DNA from: Anaeromyxobacter diazotrophicus
Lineage (GTDB): Bacteria > Myxococcota > Myxococcia > Myxococcales > Anaeromyxobacteraceae
Length of the DNA stretch: 64,000 nucleotides
Reading direction: 5' to 3'
Assembly: GCF_013340205.1 (NCBI RefSeq)
Contig: NZ_BJTG01000002.1
Span: 124,001-188,000 of the forward strand
The stretch's first letter is position 1. Each line of letters opens with the position of its first letter. The notes below the pieces were generated by a model, which worked only from the letters and a program-made list of their open reading frames with translations, did no database searches and had not been told where the DNA came from. The translations under genes and the position numbers were made by a program. Positions 7,642 to 15,859 of the stretch are shown here, one piece after another.

Positions 7642-8061
7642 CTAAGCCAAGCGGTCGGGGATCGGCTTCAGGCGATACACGGACCAGAAGAACAGGTCCG
7701 CCTTGTGCTGATCGGCGGCGAAGTTCGTGACTTCCTTGATCCGCCCGCCCTCGAACCGGAACACGAGGCACCACGTCATGTCCACGCCGCCAGCGACCTC
7801 GCTCCAGCCGCGGTGGTGGTCGATGACGTAGTCTCCGTCCGCGACCACCACGATGGGCTTCGCCTGGAAGCTCGCTCTCGCGAGCTGGTCGAAGAACGCG
7901 AGCACCTCGTCCACGCCGCGCTTCTCGCCAGCGAGTGGATGATGGCCGGGGATGCGCCACACGATGTCCGGTGCGAGCGCCTCGCGGACTCTCGCGACGT
8001 CCTTCGCGGCGTACGCGCCAAAGAAGTCCTCGATCACCTGCAGGTTGGGGTGCTTGGTCAC
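7642..8061 (-). CDS. SnoaL-like / NTF2-fold protein
   Basis: A 139-residue NTF2-fold protein. It opens with the characteristic N-terminal helices (LQVIEDFFGAYAAKDVARVR), followed by LAPDIVWRIPGHHPLAG, a helix (VDEVLAFFDQLA), and a curved sheet ending in MTWCLVFRFEGGRIKEVTNF. Such proteins bind small hydrophobic ligands or act as cyclases, isomerases or hydrolases; the reaction here is unknown. The GTG start was chosen for its GAAGGA site about seven bases upstream. A longer frame exists, but its first 80 residues are low-complexity and have no ribosome site. The gene lies downstream of copy 1 of the duplicated membrane protein on the same strand. Confidence 0.82.
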   Translation of the reverse strand: MTKHPNLQVIEDFFGAYAAKDVARVREALAPDIVWRIPGHHPLAGEKRGVDEVLAFFDQLARASFQAKPIVVVADGDYVIDHHRGWSEVAGGVDMTWCLVFRFEGGRIKEVTNFAADQHKADLFFWSVYRLKPIPDRLA

Positions 8062-8266
8062 GAATCCGTCCTTCTCGAGGGCCTGGCATCGGATCCGGAC
8101 GACCGGTGGTCCGGATGCGGGTGGTGGCCCGGAGTGACTGCCGGCGATGGAGGTAACGTCCTGCTCGATGACCTGCACTGCCCCACCGCGCGACTCACTC
8201 GAGGTGCTCAGCTCGCCTCCCGAGATGAACCGACAGCCGGCACGCCGCTTGGCGCGAGCAGCGAGG

Positions 8267-8782
8267 CTATCCGGGGGATGGCTGGCCCGAGAAGGCGGAT
8301 ACACGCTGGGGCTGGAGAAGAATCCGGAAAGCGAGGCCGTGCATGATCAGCAGCAGCGGCACGATGAGCGTCGGAATGAAGTAGGCCGCTCCCAGCTGCC
8401 CTGGCAGGAGCCCGGAGTGATTGGCCTGGTAGAAGGCGTTCACGAGGTCGGCGGTGCCCCAGATGCCGAAGATCCACGCGAGGACGACGCCCGCTGCGCG
8501 GGGCAGCGACCAGAGTGACAGCAACGCGAGCGTCGCCGCGATGAGGTCCCCGTACGCGGCGGAGTCGGCGAAGGCGGGCGGCACGCCGGGCGAGACCACG
8601 CCGGGGACGAGGAAGGCCAACCCGACGAAGCGGAAGGCGTGGAGCATCAGCAGAGGCCGCAACGCCTCTGCTCTCGGCCGGAGACGAAGGGCCGGCCAGA
8701 CGTATCGGGCGGTGACGATCCCCCACGCGAGGAGGCTGAACGCGATGCTGGCGAAGAACCAGAGGCGTGATGCCATGGGCAT
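8267..8782 (-). CDS. Conserved membrane protein, copy 1 of a duplication
   Basis: A 171-residue protein with about four or five transmembrane helices (residues 5-27, 42-64, 75-100, 103-118 and 130-157) and an aromatic segment WIFGIWGTADLVNAFYQ. I cannot name a function. It is nearly identical to the product of 11899-12411: the first 157 residues differ at about seven positions, and the C-termini then diverge completely (here ending SAFSGQPSPG) exactly where the DNA repeat ends. One copy has therefore acquired a new tail. A start-proximal ATCTCC-rich leader is shared by both copies. The SnoaL-like gene follows on the same strand. Confidence 0.72.
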   Translation of the reverse strand: MPMASRLWFFASIAFSLLAWGIVTARYVWPALRLRPRAEALRPLLMLHAFRFVGLAFLVPGVVSPGVPPAFADSAAYGDLIAATLALLSLWSLPRAAGVVLAWIFGIWGTADLVNAFYQANHSGLLPGQLGAAYFIPTLIVPLLLIMHGLAFRILLQPQRVSAFSGQPSPG

Positions 8783-8831
8783 CTCCTGGAGCTGGTTGCG
8801 GCGGGTGACTGCGTCGAAGGACCAGGCGCGC
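8308..8831. repeat. Direct repeat, copy 1 (524 bp)
   Basis: This segment matches 11937-12460 in the same orientation at a constant offset of 3629 bases, with scattered substitutions and no indels. It covers almost all of a membrane-protein gene and about 50 bases upstream of its start. The two copies bracket the TIR gene and transposase remnants. Confidence 0.9.
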
Positions 8832-8913
8832 TGCGTCGGCGAGGGCCTCGGCCCGTCCCAGCGCGGCGCTGGCCTCGGCCGCGCCCGGCGCTCACCTGCG
8901 AGCTGGCGTGGCC

Positions 8914-9180
8914 TTGACCTGCCCCCCGAAAACTACCCCAGCGAAGGTGTCCGTCCTCTCGTGATGGAGGAGGGGACGCGATGCCGAAGGGCAGGACGCA
9001 TACCGCGGAACAGATCATCCGAGCGCTGCGTGAGGTCGACGCCGGCGTGAAGGTCGGCGACGTTTGCCGGCAGCTCGGAGTCGTCGAGAAGTACTACGGG
9101 ATGGAGCCGAGCGAAGCGCGTCGTCTTCGAGAACTCGAGGACGAGTTCAGGCCGGAAGGTGCCACGCTGGGATACTACGG
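8914..9180 (+). mobile_element. IS3-family insertion sequence remnant (left end and broken orfA)
   Basis: A terminal inverted-repeat-like end (TTGACCTGCCCCCCGAAAAC, 8914-8933) is followed by an orfA-like reading frame starting ATG at 8981. It opens MPKGRTHTAEQIIRALREVD, continues VGDVCRQLGV, and then runs into GMEPSEARRLRELEDE. IS3-family OrfA proteins have this helix-turn-helix and leucine-zipper layout. The second helix (usually a TYYRWR-type motif) is shortened here, and after RELEDE the frame loses similarity. No orfB with a DDE catalytic core follows. The element is dead, and only its left 250 bases or so remain. Confidence 0.6.
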
Positions 9181-9302
9181 AATCGTAGGTCACACCGCCG
9201 GGCGCGTCTTCGCTGGAGCACGCGCACCGCGGTGGTTCGAAGAACTGATCGCGCGAGCGATGTGCCGAAACCGCCATCGAGCGGCGCCTCCAACAGCGGC
9301 CC

Positions 9303-11270
9303 TCAGGCTACCTCAGGGCGAGCGCAAGGCTGCCACGCAACAACGGTCGGTCTCGCGCCGGCCGTCGAAAAATCGTACCTGAACCCTCGAAGCGCGCCGC
9401 TGTCATCCTGCGCGAGCACGGTACGAACGTAGGGCTTCTCTGCAATAGCTGCGGCGCCACCTAGCAGTGTCGCTGGCGGCGAGCCTGGAGCGGCGGCTGG
9501 GGTCTCCTCCAGGATCCAGAATGGAAACTCAGGCTCCGGGCACCGAGCTACAGCGCTGAACCCGTTGGTGGTGCATGAGTATTCGTGCGGTCCTGTAGCA
9601 GTTACGGCAATCTTTCGCCGCCCGTCCATGAAAAATGCATCGAGAGGCCGGGGGCGTCTGAGGCTACTCAGGCCATCAGCCGCCGTCGAGGCCAACATGC
9701 CAGCTACTTCGCCTCCGGTCTCGGCAAGTCGGTCGCTCTCCTGGGTCTCCCGGTTGAGCGCTTGCTCGCAATCGGCCCTTACTTTGTAGGGTAAGTCGGG
9801 ATGCGCAACGTTGAACCTACCTGCATGAGTCTCCAAGATCTCAAGCGCGCCAGCGTGGTTGGGACCCTGCGTAAGCAGCAGAGCCAAATTGACCTTAGCG
9901 ACGTTGATACCCGCATCAGCCGCCCGCTTGTATGCTAGGTAGGCCTGTGAGCGGAGATTATTCACGTGCAACGCGCGGCCAAGCTGTAGTGTGGATCCGT
10001 CTTTCGTGTTCGCGTGCTCACGTGCATAGTGAACAGCTACCGCCAGCCACTCGCGTTCGATCGCAAGGTTGACGGCGCGCTCCAGCGCAGCGCTGCTGCC
10101 GTTCATGCCTTCGGCGTATGCGAAAAATAGCATCGTGACGATCGGATCCACGGTTGTGGTTGTGCGTGCGTACAAAAGCGCGCAATTAGATCTGAGTTCG
10201 CGCGATGAGGCGCACAGTCCCTCGTGGATGACCGTAAGAGCGGCGGCAACATCTCCGACGCGATATAGTGCAGAAGCTAAGGCTTCATACGAAGCCCGAG
10301 ACCACCGCGAGTCGCCGGCGGCGATGCAAGTCCTATAGTGTCTGATCGCGTGTGTCGGAATTCGTTCGCAGAGCCCCATGAAGTACTGGCAAACCGCCGA
10401 TCCGCGCGTCTCCGGATCGAGGTGTTCTAGCGCCTGCAGCGAGTCGGCGGTCGTTCTCTTCGTTCCGATTACGATCTTCGCCACTCGCGCTTCCTGTTTG
10501 AGGCTTGGCGGGGCATCTGAAGATTCAAACGACGACAGCCTCTTGTCGGCGGAGTCTTTGTCGCCAGCGGAAAGGTCGCTGACGATCTTCCGCAAAGCTG
10601 CGGCATGAGAATCGACGTCATCGCCTCCGGCATCCGGGTCTTGCTCAGCGGTCTGCTTCGCCGCCGCGAGCGCGCGCTCGAACGCCGCGTAGCGCTGCGC
10701 GAACCATGGCTTAAGGATGCCGCCGGTCGCCTCGGCGACGCTCTTCAGTAGTCGTTCAACCGCCGGCTTGTCGCTTGCGTTTGTTGCTTGGTAATCGGCG
10801 ATCGTGCTGCTCAGATCTTCCGTCCCCGCCTCTACTAGCAAGGGCGCGTAAAGTTGATTTCTGCCCCACGCTGCTCCTGCTTCAAAAAAGATCCATTCGC
10901 GAGCTTTTGATGCCGGCGTGATGAGGCCTACAAACGCTTTGGCGCGCTGAACCGCGCGTTGGATTTGTGGCTTGTAACCGATCGCGGAGGGCCGAAGGCT
11001 CTCTCCTGATATGAACACTTCTGGAGCGGGCTCGAGGGAAGCCTCGACCAAACGCTTGACGGCGGCAGCGATAGCGTAGTCCACCCCCGCCCGGTAAGAT
11101 ATAAACACGGTCGCCGACTCCGTAGCGGCCATTGGCAACGGTTCTTCCCTGGGGTCCCTTGGCGCTTCTTCTGCCGGCTCGCCGCCGCGTTGATCGTGCT
11201 GCCCAGCGGCTACATCGTGACGCTCGGCGGCTTCGCCCTCCGAAGTGCGCCCGGATTCGTTCTCGTCCAT
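9303..11270 (-). CDS. TIR-domain protein with C-terminal helical repeats (putative defence NADase)
   Basis: A 655-residue protein. A TIR domain spans about residues 48-180: it begins ATVFISYRAG, contains VFISGESL, and carries a W-x-x-x-E signature (EWIFFEAGAAWG) with the likely NAD-hydrolysing Glu at 130. From about 215 to 530 come alpha-helical Sel1/TPR-like repeats (YRVGDVAAALTVIHEGL; AYLAYKRAADAGINVAKVNL), followed by a C-terminal beta-rich tail. Bacterial TIR proteins of this layout often act in phage defence, depleting NAD or making a signal once a sensor is triggered; here the repeats would be the sensor or scaffold. The gene is clearly AT-richer than its surroundings and lies between transposase fragments, indicating transfer. 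An ATG at 11132 is a possible shorter start, removing a 46-residue acidic extension. Confidence 0.82.
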   Translation of the reverse strand: MDENESGRTSEGEAAERHDVAAGQHDQRGGEPAEEAPRDPREEPLPMAATESATVFISYRAGVDYAIAAAVKRLVEASLEPAPEVFISGESLRPSAIGYKPQIQRAVQRAKAFVGLITPASKAREWIFFEAGAAWGRNQLYAPLLVEAGTEDLSSTIADYQATNASDKPAVERLLKSVAEATGGILKPWFAQRYAAFERALAAAKQTAEQDPDAGGDDVDSHAAALRKIVSDLSAGDKDSADKRLSSFESSDAPPSLKQEARVAKIVIGTKRTTADSLQALEHLDPETRGSAVCQYFMGLCERIPTHAIRHYRTCIAAGDSRWSRASYEALASALYRVGDVAAALTVIHEGLCASSRELRSNCALLYARTTTTVDPIVTMLFFAYAEGMNGSSAALERAVNLAIEREWLAVAVHYAREHANTKDGSTLQLGRALHVNNLRSQAYLAYKRAADAGINVAKVNLALLLTQGPNHAGALEILETHAGRFNVAHPDLPYKVRADCEQALNRETQESDRLAETGGEVAGMLASTAADGLSSLRRPRPLDAFFMDGRRKIAVTATGPHEYSCTTNGFSAVARCPEPEFPFWILEETPAAAPGSPPATLLGGAAAIAEKPYVRTVLAQDDSGALRGFRYDFSTAGARPTVVAWQPCARPEVA

Positions 11271-11438
11271 GCGTTACCCCGTCCAGCAGTAAAACCGACC
11301 CCGACGCCCGCGGGTCCGCCCGAACTGTATGGACCGCGGAGTTCACGACTCCCTGCGCGGCAGTGTAGTCGAGTTCGTGGCTCTAGGCCGCCCGGCGAAG
11401 CGTGGCTGCGACGAGCATACAGCGAGTGGAACGGGCGA

Positions 11439-11540
11439 TCAGAAGAGATCGCGCACGTCAACGCCGAGCGCGGTGCTCAGCCGATCCACCGTGCGCAGAG
11501 CCGCGTTGACCTCGCCGTCCGAGGGGAGGTCCAAGGGCGC
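11439..11540 (-). pseudogene. XRE-type regulator C-terminal fragment
   Basis: The reverse strand encodes GEVNAALRTVDRLSTALG followed by VDVRDLF and a stop, closely resembling the last helices of Cro/CI-type helix-turn-helix regulators. The recognition-helix half is missing from every frame upstream. It may be the relic of a regulator that once preceded the TIR gene. The similarity is short, so this is tentative. Confidence 0.35.
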
Positions 11541-11600
11541 TCTCACTTGGTCATTGCAGCACCTCGGCGATAATGGCGACGACATCGCTGAGGAGGTGGG

Positions 11601-11855
11601 ATGCGGAAGCGCGTCGATCGCGGGTGCCGCCTGCCGGAAGGAGACCGGTTCGAGATCCAGCGGCGAGATGCAGCCGGTGAGATGTTCGCCGCTGCTACCA
11701 CCGCGGTGGGCTGCTCGACGAAGTCGATTCAACGGTTCATGCGGCACACCGGCGGCATGCGACCCAAAGCGTGGGATCGGGACCTGCGGCGGCTCATCGG
11801 GCGCCCGACGACGACGCTCGCGCAGACGGTCGCCGCGGCGTTGAAGCGCGCGTGA
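11601..11855 (+). pseudogene. IS30-like transposase N-terminal fragment
   Basis: An 84-residue open frame holds a helix-turn-helix like the first DNA-binding motif of IS30-family transposases (FEIQRRDAAGEMFAAATTAV, then KSIQRFMRHTGGMRP). The second helix-turn-helix and the DDE catalytic domain are absent. The frame instead ends in LAQTVAAALKRA and a stop about 80 bases before the direct repeat. I read it as a truncated insertion-sequence remnant; a small stand-alone DNA-binding protein is the alternative. Confidence 0.35.
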
Positions 11856-11898
11856 CGGCGACCGCGTGAGTTCCGCATGGCGCGAGCCACCGGGCCAT

Positions 11899-12411
11899 TC
11901 AGGTGATGGCTTGCCCGACACGGACGGTTGCCCGCCGGGGCTGGAGAAGAATCCGGAAAGCGAGGCCGTGCGTGATCAGCAGCAGCGGCACGATGAGCGT
12001 CGGAATGAAGTAGGCCGCTCCCAGCTGCCCTGGCAGGAGCCCGGAGTGATTGGCCTGGTAGAAGGCGTTCACGAGATCGGCGCTGCCCCAGACGCCGAAG
12101 ATCCACGCGAGGACGACGCCCGCTGCGCGGGGCAGCGACCAGAGTGACAGCAACGCGAGCGTCGCCGCGATGAGGTCCCCGTACGCAGCGGGATACGCAA
12201 AGGCGGGCGGCACCCCGGGCGAGACCACGCCGGGGACGAGGAAGGCCAACCCGACGAAGCGGAAGGCGTGGAGCATCAGCAGAGGCCGCAACGCCTCGGC
12301 TCTCGGCCGGAGACGAAGGGCCGGCCAGACGTATCGGGCGGTGACGATCCCCCACGCGACGAGGCTGAACGCGATGCTGGCGAAGAACCAGAGGCGCGAC
12401 TCCATGGGCAT
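11899..12411 (-). CDS. Conserved membrane protein, copy 2 of a duplication
   Basis: A 170-residue multi-pass membrane protein, near-identical to the product of 8267-8782 except for its C-terminus (ending in VGQAIT) and a few substitutions (for example Tyr-Pro for Asp-Ser near residue 73). It begins 50 bases after the NmrA-like stop on the same strand, so this copy sits in the likely ancestral operon order: NmrA-like protein, then membrane protein. Function unknown. Its last dozen codons lie outside the repeat, so one or both copies have altered ends. Confidence 0.72.
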   Translation of the reverse strand: MPMESRLWFFASIAFSLVAWGIVTARYVWPALRLRPRAEALRPLLMLHAFRFVGLAFLVPGVVSPGVPPAFAYPAAYGDLIAATLALLSLWSLPRAAGVVLAWIFGVWGSADLVNAFYQANHSGLLPGQLGAAYFIPTLIVPLLLITHGLAFRILLQPRRATVRVGQAIT

Positions 12412-12460
12412 CTCCTAGCGCTGGGTGCGGCGGGTGACTGCGGCGAAGGATCGGGCGCGC
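11937..12460. repeat. Direct repeat, copy 2 (524 bp)
   Basis: This is the partner of 8308-8831, same orientation. It ends two bases before the NmrA-like stop codon region, so the duplication boundary nearly coincides with the gene end. Confidence 0.9.
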
Positions 12461-12461
12461 C

Positions 12462-13583
12462 TCAGGTCTCGGCCGCCAGGCGAGCGGCGGGGTGGAGCTC
12501 CTCGCGGCTCGCCCCGGCGGGAACGCCATCGGCGACGGCCACGTGCTCGCGCCGCCAGACCTCGGAGTCACGCGCGAGCTGCGGCTCCGAAGGGAAGGGG
12601 CGGCGCAGCTCTCGGTCGTAGCGGTCGAGGTCGAAGCCGGGAACGAGCGGAGTGACCAGGAACTGCGCCACCTGGCGCACCCAGTTGCGGAAGGTCCGCC
12701 GGTTCTGCGGCAGCGCGGCATAGCGGCGCGCGATCGTCTCGAAGTCCTCGGCCGGGCGACCCGTGACCTCGAGCACGTCCGTCGTGGGGGCGCCGAGCTC
12801 GAAGGCTCCCGCCCCGTGATCGCCGATGTAGTAGCGCAGGCCGCTGACCAGATCGATCGGCAGGCCGTTCATCCGCGCCGCCTTCAGGAACATCCACGGC
12901 GGCGTCGGCGCGACCCTGACCGCTCGCCCGACCGCGCGGCCAATCGCCTGGGCCATGTCCTCCGCGCCGAGCAGCCGTGGTCCCGTGGGGCGGTAACGTC
13001 GCCCGGCGTGCCGCGCGGGATCCGTCAGCGCCGCCACGGCGACCCGCGCGATGTCCTCGTTGGACGCCGGCGCGTTGCGGCTGCTGCCGCCGATCCAGGG
13101 AAAGATGCCGAGCTGCGCGGCCACTCCGGTCATCTCGAGATACGCGTCGGCGAAGATCCCCGGGTTGACGATGGTATGCGTGATCCCCGGGACCATCGCG
13201 AACAGCCGGTCCACGAGCCAGTGCTGGCGCGTCATCAGGGACGGGTGCGACGGGCTCGCCAGCCACTGCGTCAGGCCGACGAGGTGTTCGAGTCGCGCGT
13301 CGCGGGCGGCGACAGCGAAGGCGGCCGCGCCCTGGATCATGTAGGGATCGAAGGGCGGACAGTAGTAGGCGCGCTGGACGTCCTGCAGCGCGTCGGCGAT
13401 GCGCTCGACGTCGCTCATGTCGGCCACCGCGATCTCGGCTCCCTGCGCCTGCAGGCGCGCGCTGCGCGCATCCTCCCCGTGCACGACCGCGCGGACCGGG
13501 TAACCGGCCCTCAGCAGCTCGGCGACGACGATGGCGCCGGTCTTCCCGGTCGCGCCGGTCACGACGATGCGTGGCTTCCTCAT
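12462..13583 (-). CDS. NmrA-like NAD(P)-binding oxidoreductase
   Basis: A 373-residue protein with an N-terminal Rossmann fold: IVVTGATGKTGAIVVAELLR holds the GxxGxxG dinucleotide motif at about residues 10-16, followed by RAVVHGEDARSARL. This is the NmrA/atypical short-chain dehydrogenase layout, without a YxxxK active site. Members act as NADP-sensing regulators or quinone/sugar reductases. The last 100 residues are a helical extension beyond the usual family length. The ATG was chosen because GAGGAGAGGAAC lies directly upstream; a longer frame would run into the operator region. It is divergent from the TetR gene across 128 bp with repeated sites, so it is very likely TetR-repressed, together with the membrane protein behind it. 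Confidence 0.85.
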   Translation of the reverse strand: MRKPRIVVTGATGKTGAIVVAELLRAGYPVRAVVHGEDARSARLQAQGAEIAVADMSDVERIADALQDVQRAYYCPPFDPYMIQGAAAFAVAARDARLEHLVGLTQWLASPSHPSLMTRQHWLVDRLFAMVPGITHTIVNPGIFADAYLEMTGVAAQLGIFPWIGGSSRNAPASNEDIARVAVAALTDPARHAGRRYRPTGPRLLGAEDMAQAIGRAVGRAVRVAPTPPWMFLKAARMNGLPIDLVSGLRYYIGDHGAGAFELGAPTTDVLEVTGRPAEDFETIARRYAALPQNRRTFRNWVRQVAQFLVTPLVPGFDLDRYDRELRRPFPSEPQLARDSEVWRREHVAVADGVPAGASREELHPAARLAAET

Positions 13584-13633
13584 GTTCCTCTCCTCGAGTG
13601 GGCGCCTGCCTGGGCCCGGGTGGTTACGAGGTG

Positions 13634-13692
13634 GTACCGAATCGATGGTACCGGCGAGTACCATCGCGATGGAGTATGGTACCCGACAGTAC
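13634..13692. promoter_or_regulatory. Probable TetR operator cluster (five GTAC cores)
   Basis: The divergent TetR/NmrA gap holds five GTAC cores starting at 13634, 13648, 13658, 13679 and 13689, spaced 14, 10, 21 and 10 bases. Two of them lie within a perfect inverted repeat, CGATGGTAC-6-GTACCATCG (13643-13666). The near-helical spacing suggests several repressor dimers bind one DNA face. The likely binder is the adjacent TetR protein, controlling itself and the NmrA-like operon. Confidence 0.7.
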
Positions 13693-13711
13693 CGGCGTCA
13701 AGGGAGAGGCG

Positions 13712-14377
13712 ATGGCCAGGACCACGAAGTCGGAACGGCCCCCGGACGGGGGCGATCCAGCCGCGGTGCGCGGGCGCATCCTCGACGCCGCCTTCGCGGC
13801 GTTCATGAAGAGCGGCTACGCCGCGACCAGCACGCTCGAGATCGCCAGGCGCGCGCGCGCTTCGAAGCGAGAGCTGTACGCGCTGGTCGGCAACAAGCAG
13901 GAGATGCTGATCGCCTGCATCACCGAGCGCGCCAGGCGACTGGAGGTGCCGGCCGATGTGCCCGCGCCAGGCGACCGCGAGGCCCTGGCGCAGGTGCTGG
14001 CGTCCTTCGGGACGCAGCTCGTCCGGGAGATCAGCGATCCAGCGGTCGTCGCGGTGTTTCGACTCGCGATAGCCGAGGCCATCCAGGCGCCCGAGGTGGC
14101 GCGGACGCTGGACTCCATCGGCCGCGAGGCGAGCCGCACCGCCTTGCGAGAGGTCATGGCCCGCGCTCGGAAGGCCGGGCTGCTCGACGGCCGCCCGGCC
14201 GAGCTGGCCGAGCAGTTCAGCGGGCTGCTGTGGCGCGACCTGCTGCTGAGCCTGCTGCTGGGCGTCGCCGAGCGCCCGAACGCCCGCGAGATCGCGGAAC
14301 GTGCCCGTGACGCCGCGGCCGCTTTCCTCCAGCTTCACCCAGCCGTGGCGAGCCCGGCGAAGGGAGGGGGCGGTTGA
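13712..14377 (+). CDS. TetR/AcrR-family transcriptional regulator
   Basis: A 221-residue repressor. Residues 18-65 form the TetR DNA-binding domain (RGRILDAAFAAFMKSGYAAT, then LEIARRARASKRELYALVGNKQEML). The remaining residues form a ligand-binding helical domain of the AcrR/AefR C-terminal type. It probably represses the divergent NmrA-like gene and itself via the operators at 13634-13692, and is released by a small hydrophobic ligand. The ATG was chosen for its AGGGAGAGG site; an upstream extension would cover the operators and reads as non-protein sequence. It is followed closely by the convergent end of a lipoprotein gene. Confidence 0.9.
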   Translation: MARTTKSERPPDGGDPAAVRGRILDAAFAAFMKSGYAATSTLEIARRARASKRELYALVGNKQEMLIACITERARRLEVPADVPAPGDREALAQVLASFGTQLVREISDPAVVAVFRLAIAEAIQAPEVARTLDSIGREASRTALREVMARARKAGLLDGRPAELAEQFSGLLWRDLLLSLLLGVAERPNAREIAERARDAAAAFLQLHPAVASPAKGGGG

Positions 14378-14401
14378 AGATCGCCCGGGTCGTCGCAGCC
14401 G

Positions 14402-15859
14402 CTACGGCACGTTCGGGCTGGTGGCGAGGACCGTCACGGTTCCGCCGGTCGCGGCGACCTTCTTCACGCTCGCGTGGGCCTCGTCCGTCCAGTAGACGCT
14501 CGTGTTGTCCGCGGCGAGCGACATGAACGCTCCGGAGGTGGGCGCGAGCGTGGTCACCGTGCCTCCCGCGAGCGGCACCGAGAAGACGTTCCCGTAGCCG
14601 TCGGAGAAGAAGAGGCTGCTCGTGTTGACGGCCAGGGCGTCGTACTGGCTGTACGGCACGCCGTAGCTGGTGGTTGCGCCCCCGGCGACCGTGGTGCGAT
14701 GGAGGTCGCGGTACCCCCAGTACACCTGGGAGGCGTCGATGGCCATCGAGACCCCCTGGTCGTTCACCGACGAGAACGCCGACCCGGTGCCGCCGCTGAG
14801 GCCCACCCTGCAGAGCTGGTTGCCGGTGCAGAAATAGTAGATCCCGGTGCCGTTCACCGCGATGGCGTTGGCCGCCGAGACGTCGCTGGTGAGGATGGTC
14901 GGGGTGGTGGGCCCGGTCGCGCTCGCCGGCACGCTCTTCACGGAGGACCCCGACATTTCCGTGAAGTAGACGGTCCCCCCGTAGACCGCGATGGCATAGG
15001 GCTGCTTCAACCCCGTGGCGAGCGTCGTCACCGTCCCGCCGGCCTTCGGGACCTTCTTGACGGTGCCGCCTCCGGACTCCGTCCAGTACACGTAGCTCGC
15101 GTCCTGAGCGATGAACATCGCCTGGCTGAGGCCCGTCGCGAGCGTCGTGACCGCCCCGCCGTTGATGCCCACCTTCTTCACGCTGCCGCCCTGCTCCTGC
15201 TCGGTCCAGTAGACGTTGCTCGGGTCCACGACGAGCTGGAACGGAAGGTGCGCGTTGTCCACCGTGAAGGTGGGATAGGTCGCGCTGCCGAGCGCGGTCG
15301 TCACGACCAGCGCGCAGCTGCCTGCGGCGACGGTGGGGACGACCACCGCGATGTTCGCGGTGGTGCCGTTCGCGGCGATCGTGGCGTTGGCGCCGCAGAT
15401 GGTGACCGAGCCGCTGGAGGCCGTGGTCGGGAGGTTCGTTCCCGCGACCGCGACCTTCGTGCCGGGTGCGCCGCTGGGCGTCGCATAGCCGATGGTCGGC
15501 GGACCGGAGAGCGTGCCGCCGCCTCCGCTGCCGCCGTCGCTTCCGCCGTCGGTGCCGCCCCCGGTCGACGAGTTGTCACAGGACTGGGTCGCCGGAGGGA
15601 TGTTCCAGAACTTGTTCCCGAAGGTCATCAGCTCGTTGCAGCCGACCTGGCCGCCGGAGATCGGCCCCGAGGTGCCCGAGGCTTGCCCGGTGGGATTGGT
15701 GCTCAGGCACCCGGAGTCGCCGTTGCAGCTCCAGTGGTAGTACCAGTCGCCGCTGCTCCCGCCGCCTCCGCTGCCGCCGCAGGCGAAGACGAGGGCGCCG
15801 GCGACGGCGAGCGAGACCGCAGCGACGAGCGGCGACGGGATCCGCGTGCGACGGTTCAT
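14402..15859 (-). CDS. Lipoprotein with IPT/TIG domain and beta-propeller repeats
   Basis: A 485-residue secreted protein. It starts with a signal peptide ending in the lipobox ALVFAC, so it should be lipid-anchored at the outer membrane. A Gly/Ser-rich, cysteine-containing region follows, then an IPT/TIG immunoglobulin-like domain (about residues 120-210; PTIGYATPSGAPGTKVAVAG). The C-terminal 270 residues carry about six repeats of the form VYWTE-x-x-x-x-SVKKV-x-x-x-GG-x-VTTLA, which would close a six-bladed propeller. Such repeats are common in myxobacterial surface proteins; the ligand is unknown. A GGAG site precedes the chosen ATG. A longer frame upstream lacks a signal peptide. Confidence 0.82.
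   Translation of the reverse strand: MNRRTRIPSPLVAAVSLAVAGALVFACGGSGGGGSSGDWYYHWSCNGDSGCLSTNPTGQASGTSGPISGGQVGCNELMTFGNKFWNIPPATQSCDNSSTGGGTDGGSDGGSGGGGTLSGPPTIGYATPSGAPGTKVAVAGTNLPTTASSGSVTICGANATIAANGTTANIAVVVPTVAAGSCALVVTTALGSATYPTFTVDNAHLPFQLVVDPSNVYWTEQEQGGSVKKVGINGGAVTTLATGLSQAMFIAQDASYVYWTESGGGTVKKVPKAGGTVTTLATGLKQPYAIAVYGGTVYFTEMSGSSVKSVPASATGPTTPTILTSDVSAANAIAVNGTGIYYFCTGNQLCRVGLSGGTGSAFSSVNDQGVSMAIDASQVYWGYRDLHRTTVAGGATTSYGVPYSQYDALAVNTSSLFFSDGYGNVFSVPLAGGTVTTLAPTSGAFMSLAADNTSVYWTDEAHASVKKVAATGGTVTVLATSPNVP

Noticed and set aside
8062-8304. Upstream extension of the SnoaL-like protein
   Set aside because: The extra residues are low-complexity, and the GTG at 8061 has a better ribosome site.
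13571-13711. Upstream extension of the TetR protein
   Set aside because: It would put the operator cluster inside the coding region; the ATG at 13712 has a good ribosome site and starts right before the DNA-binding domain.
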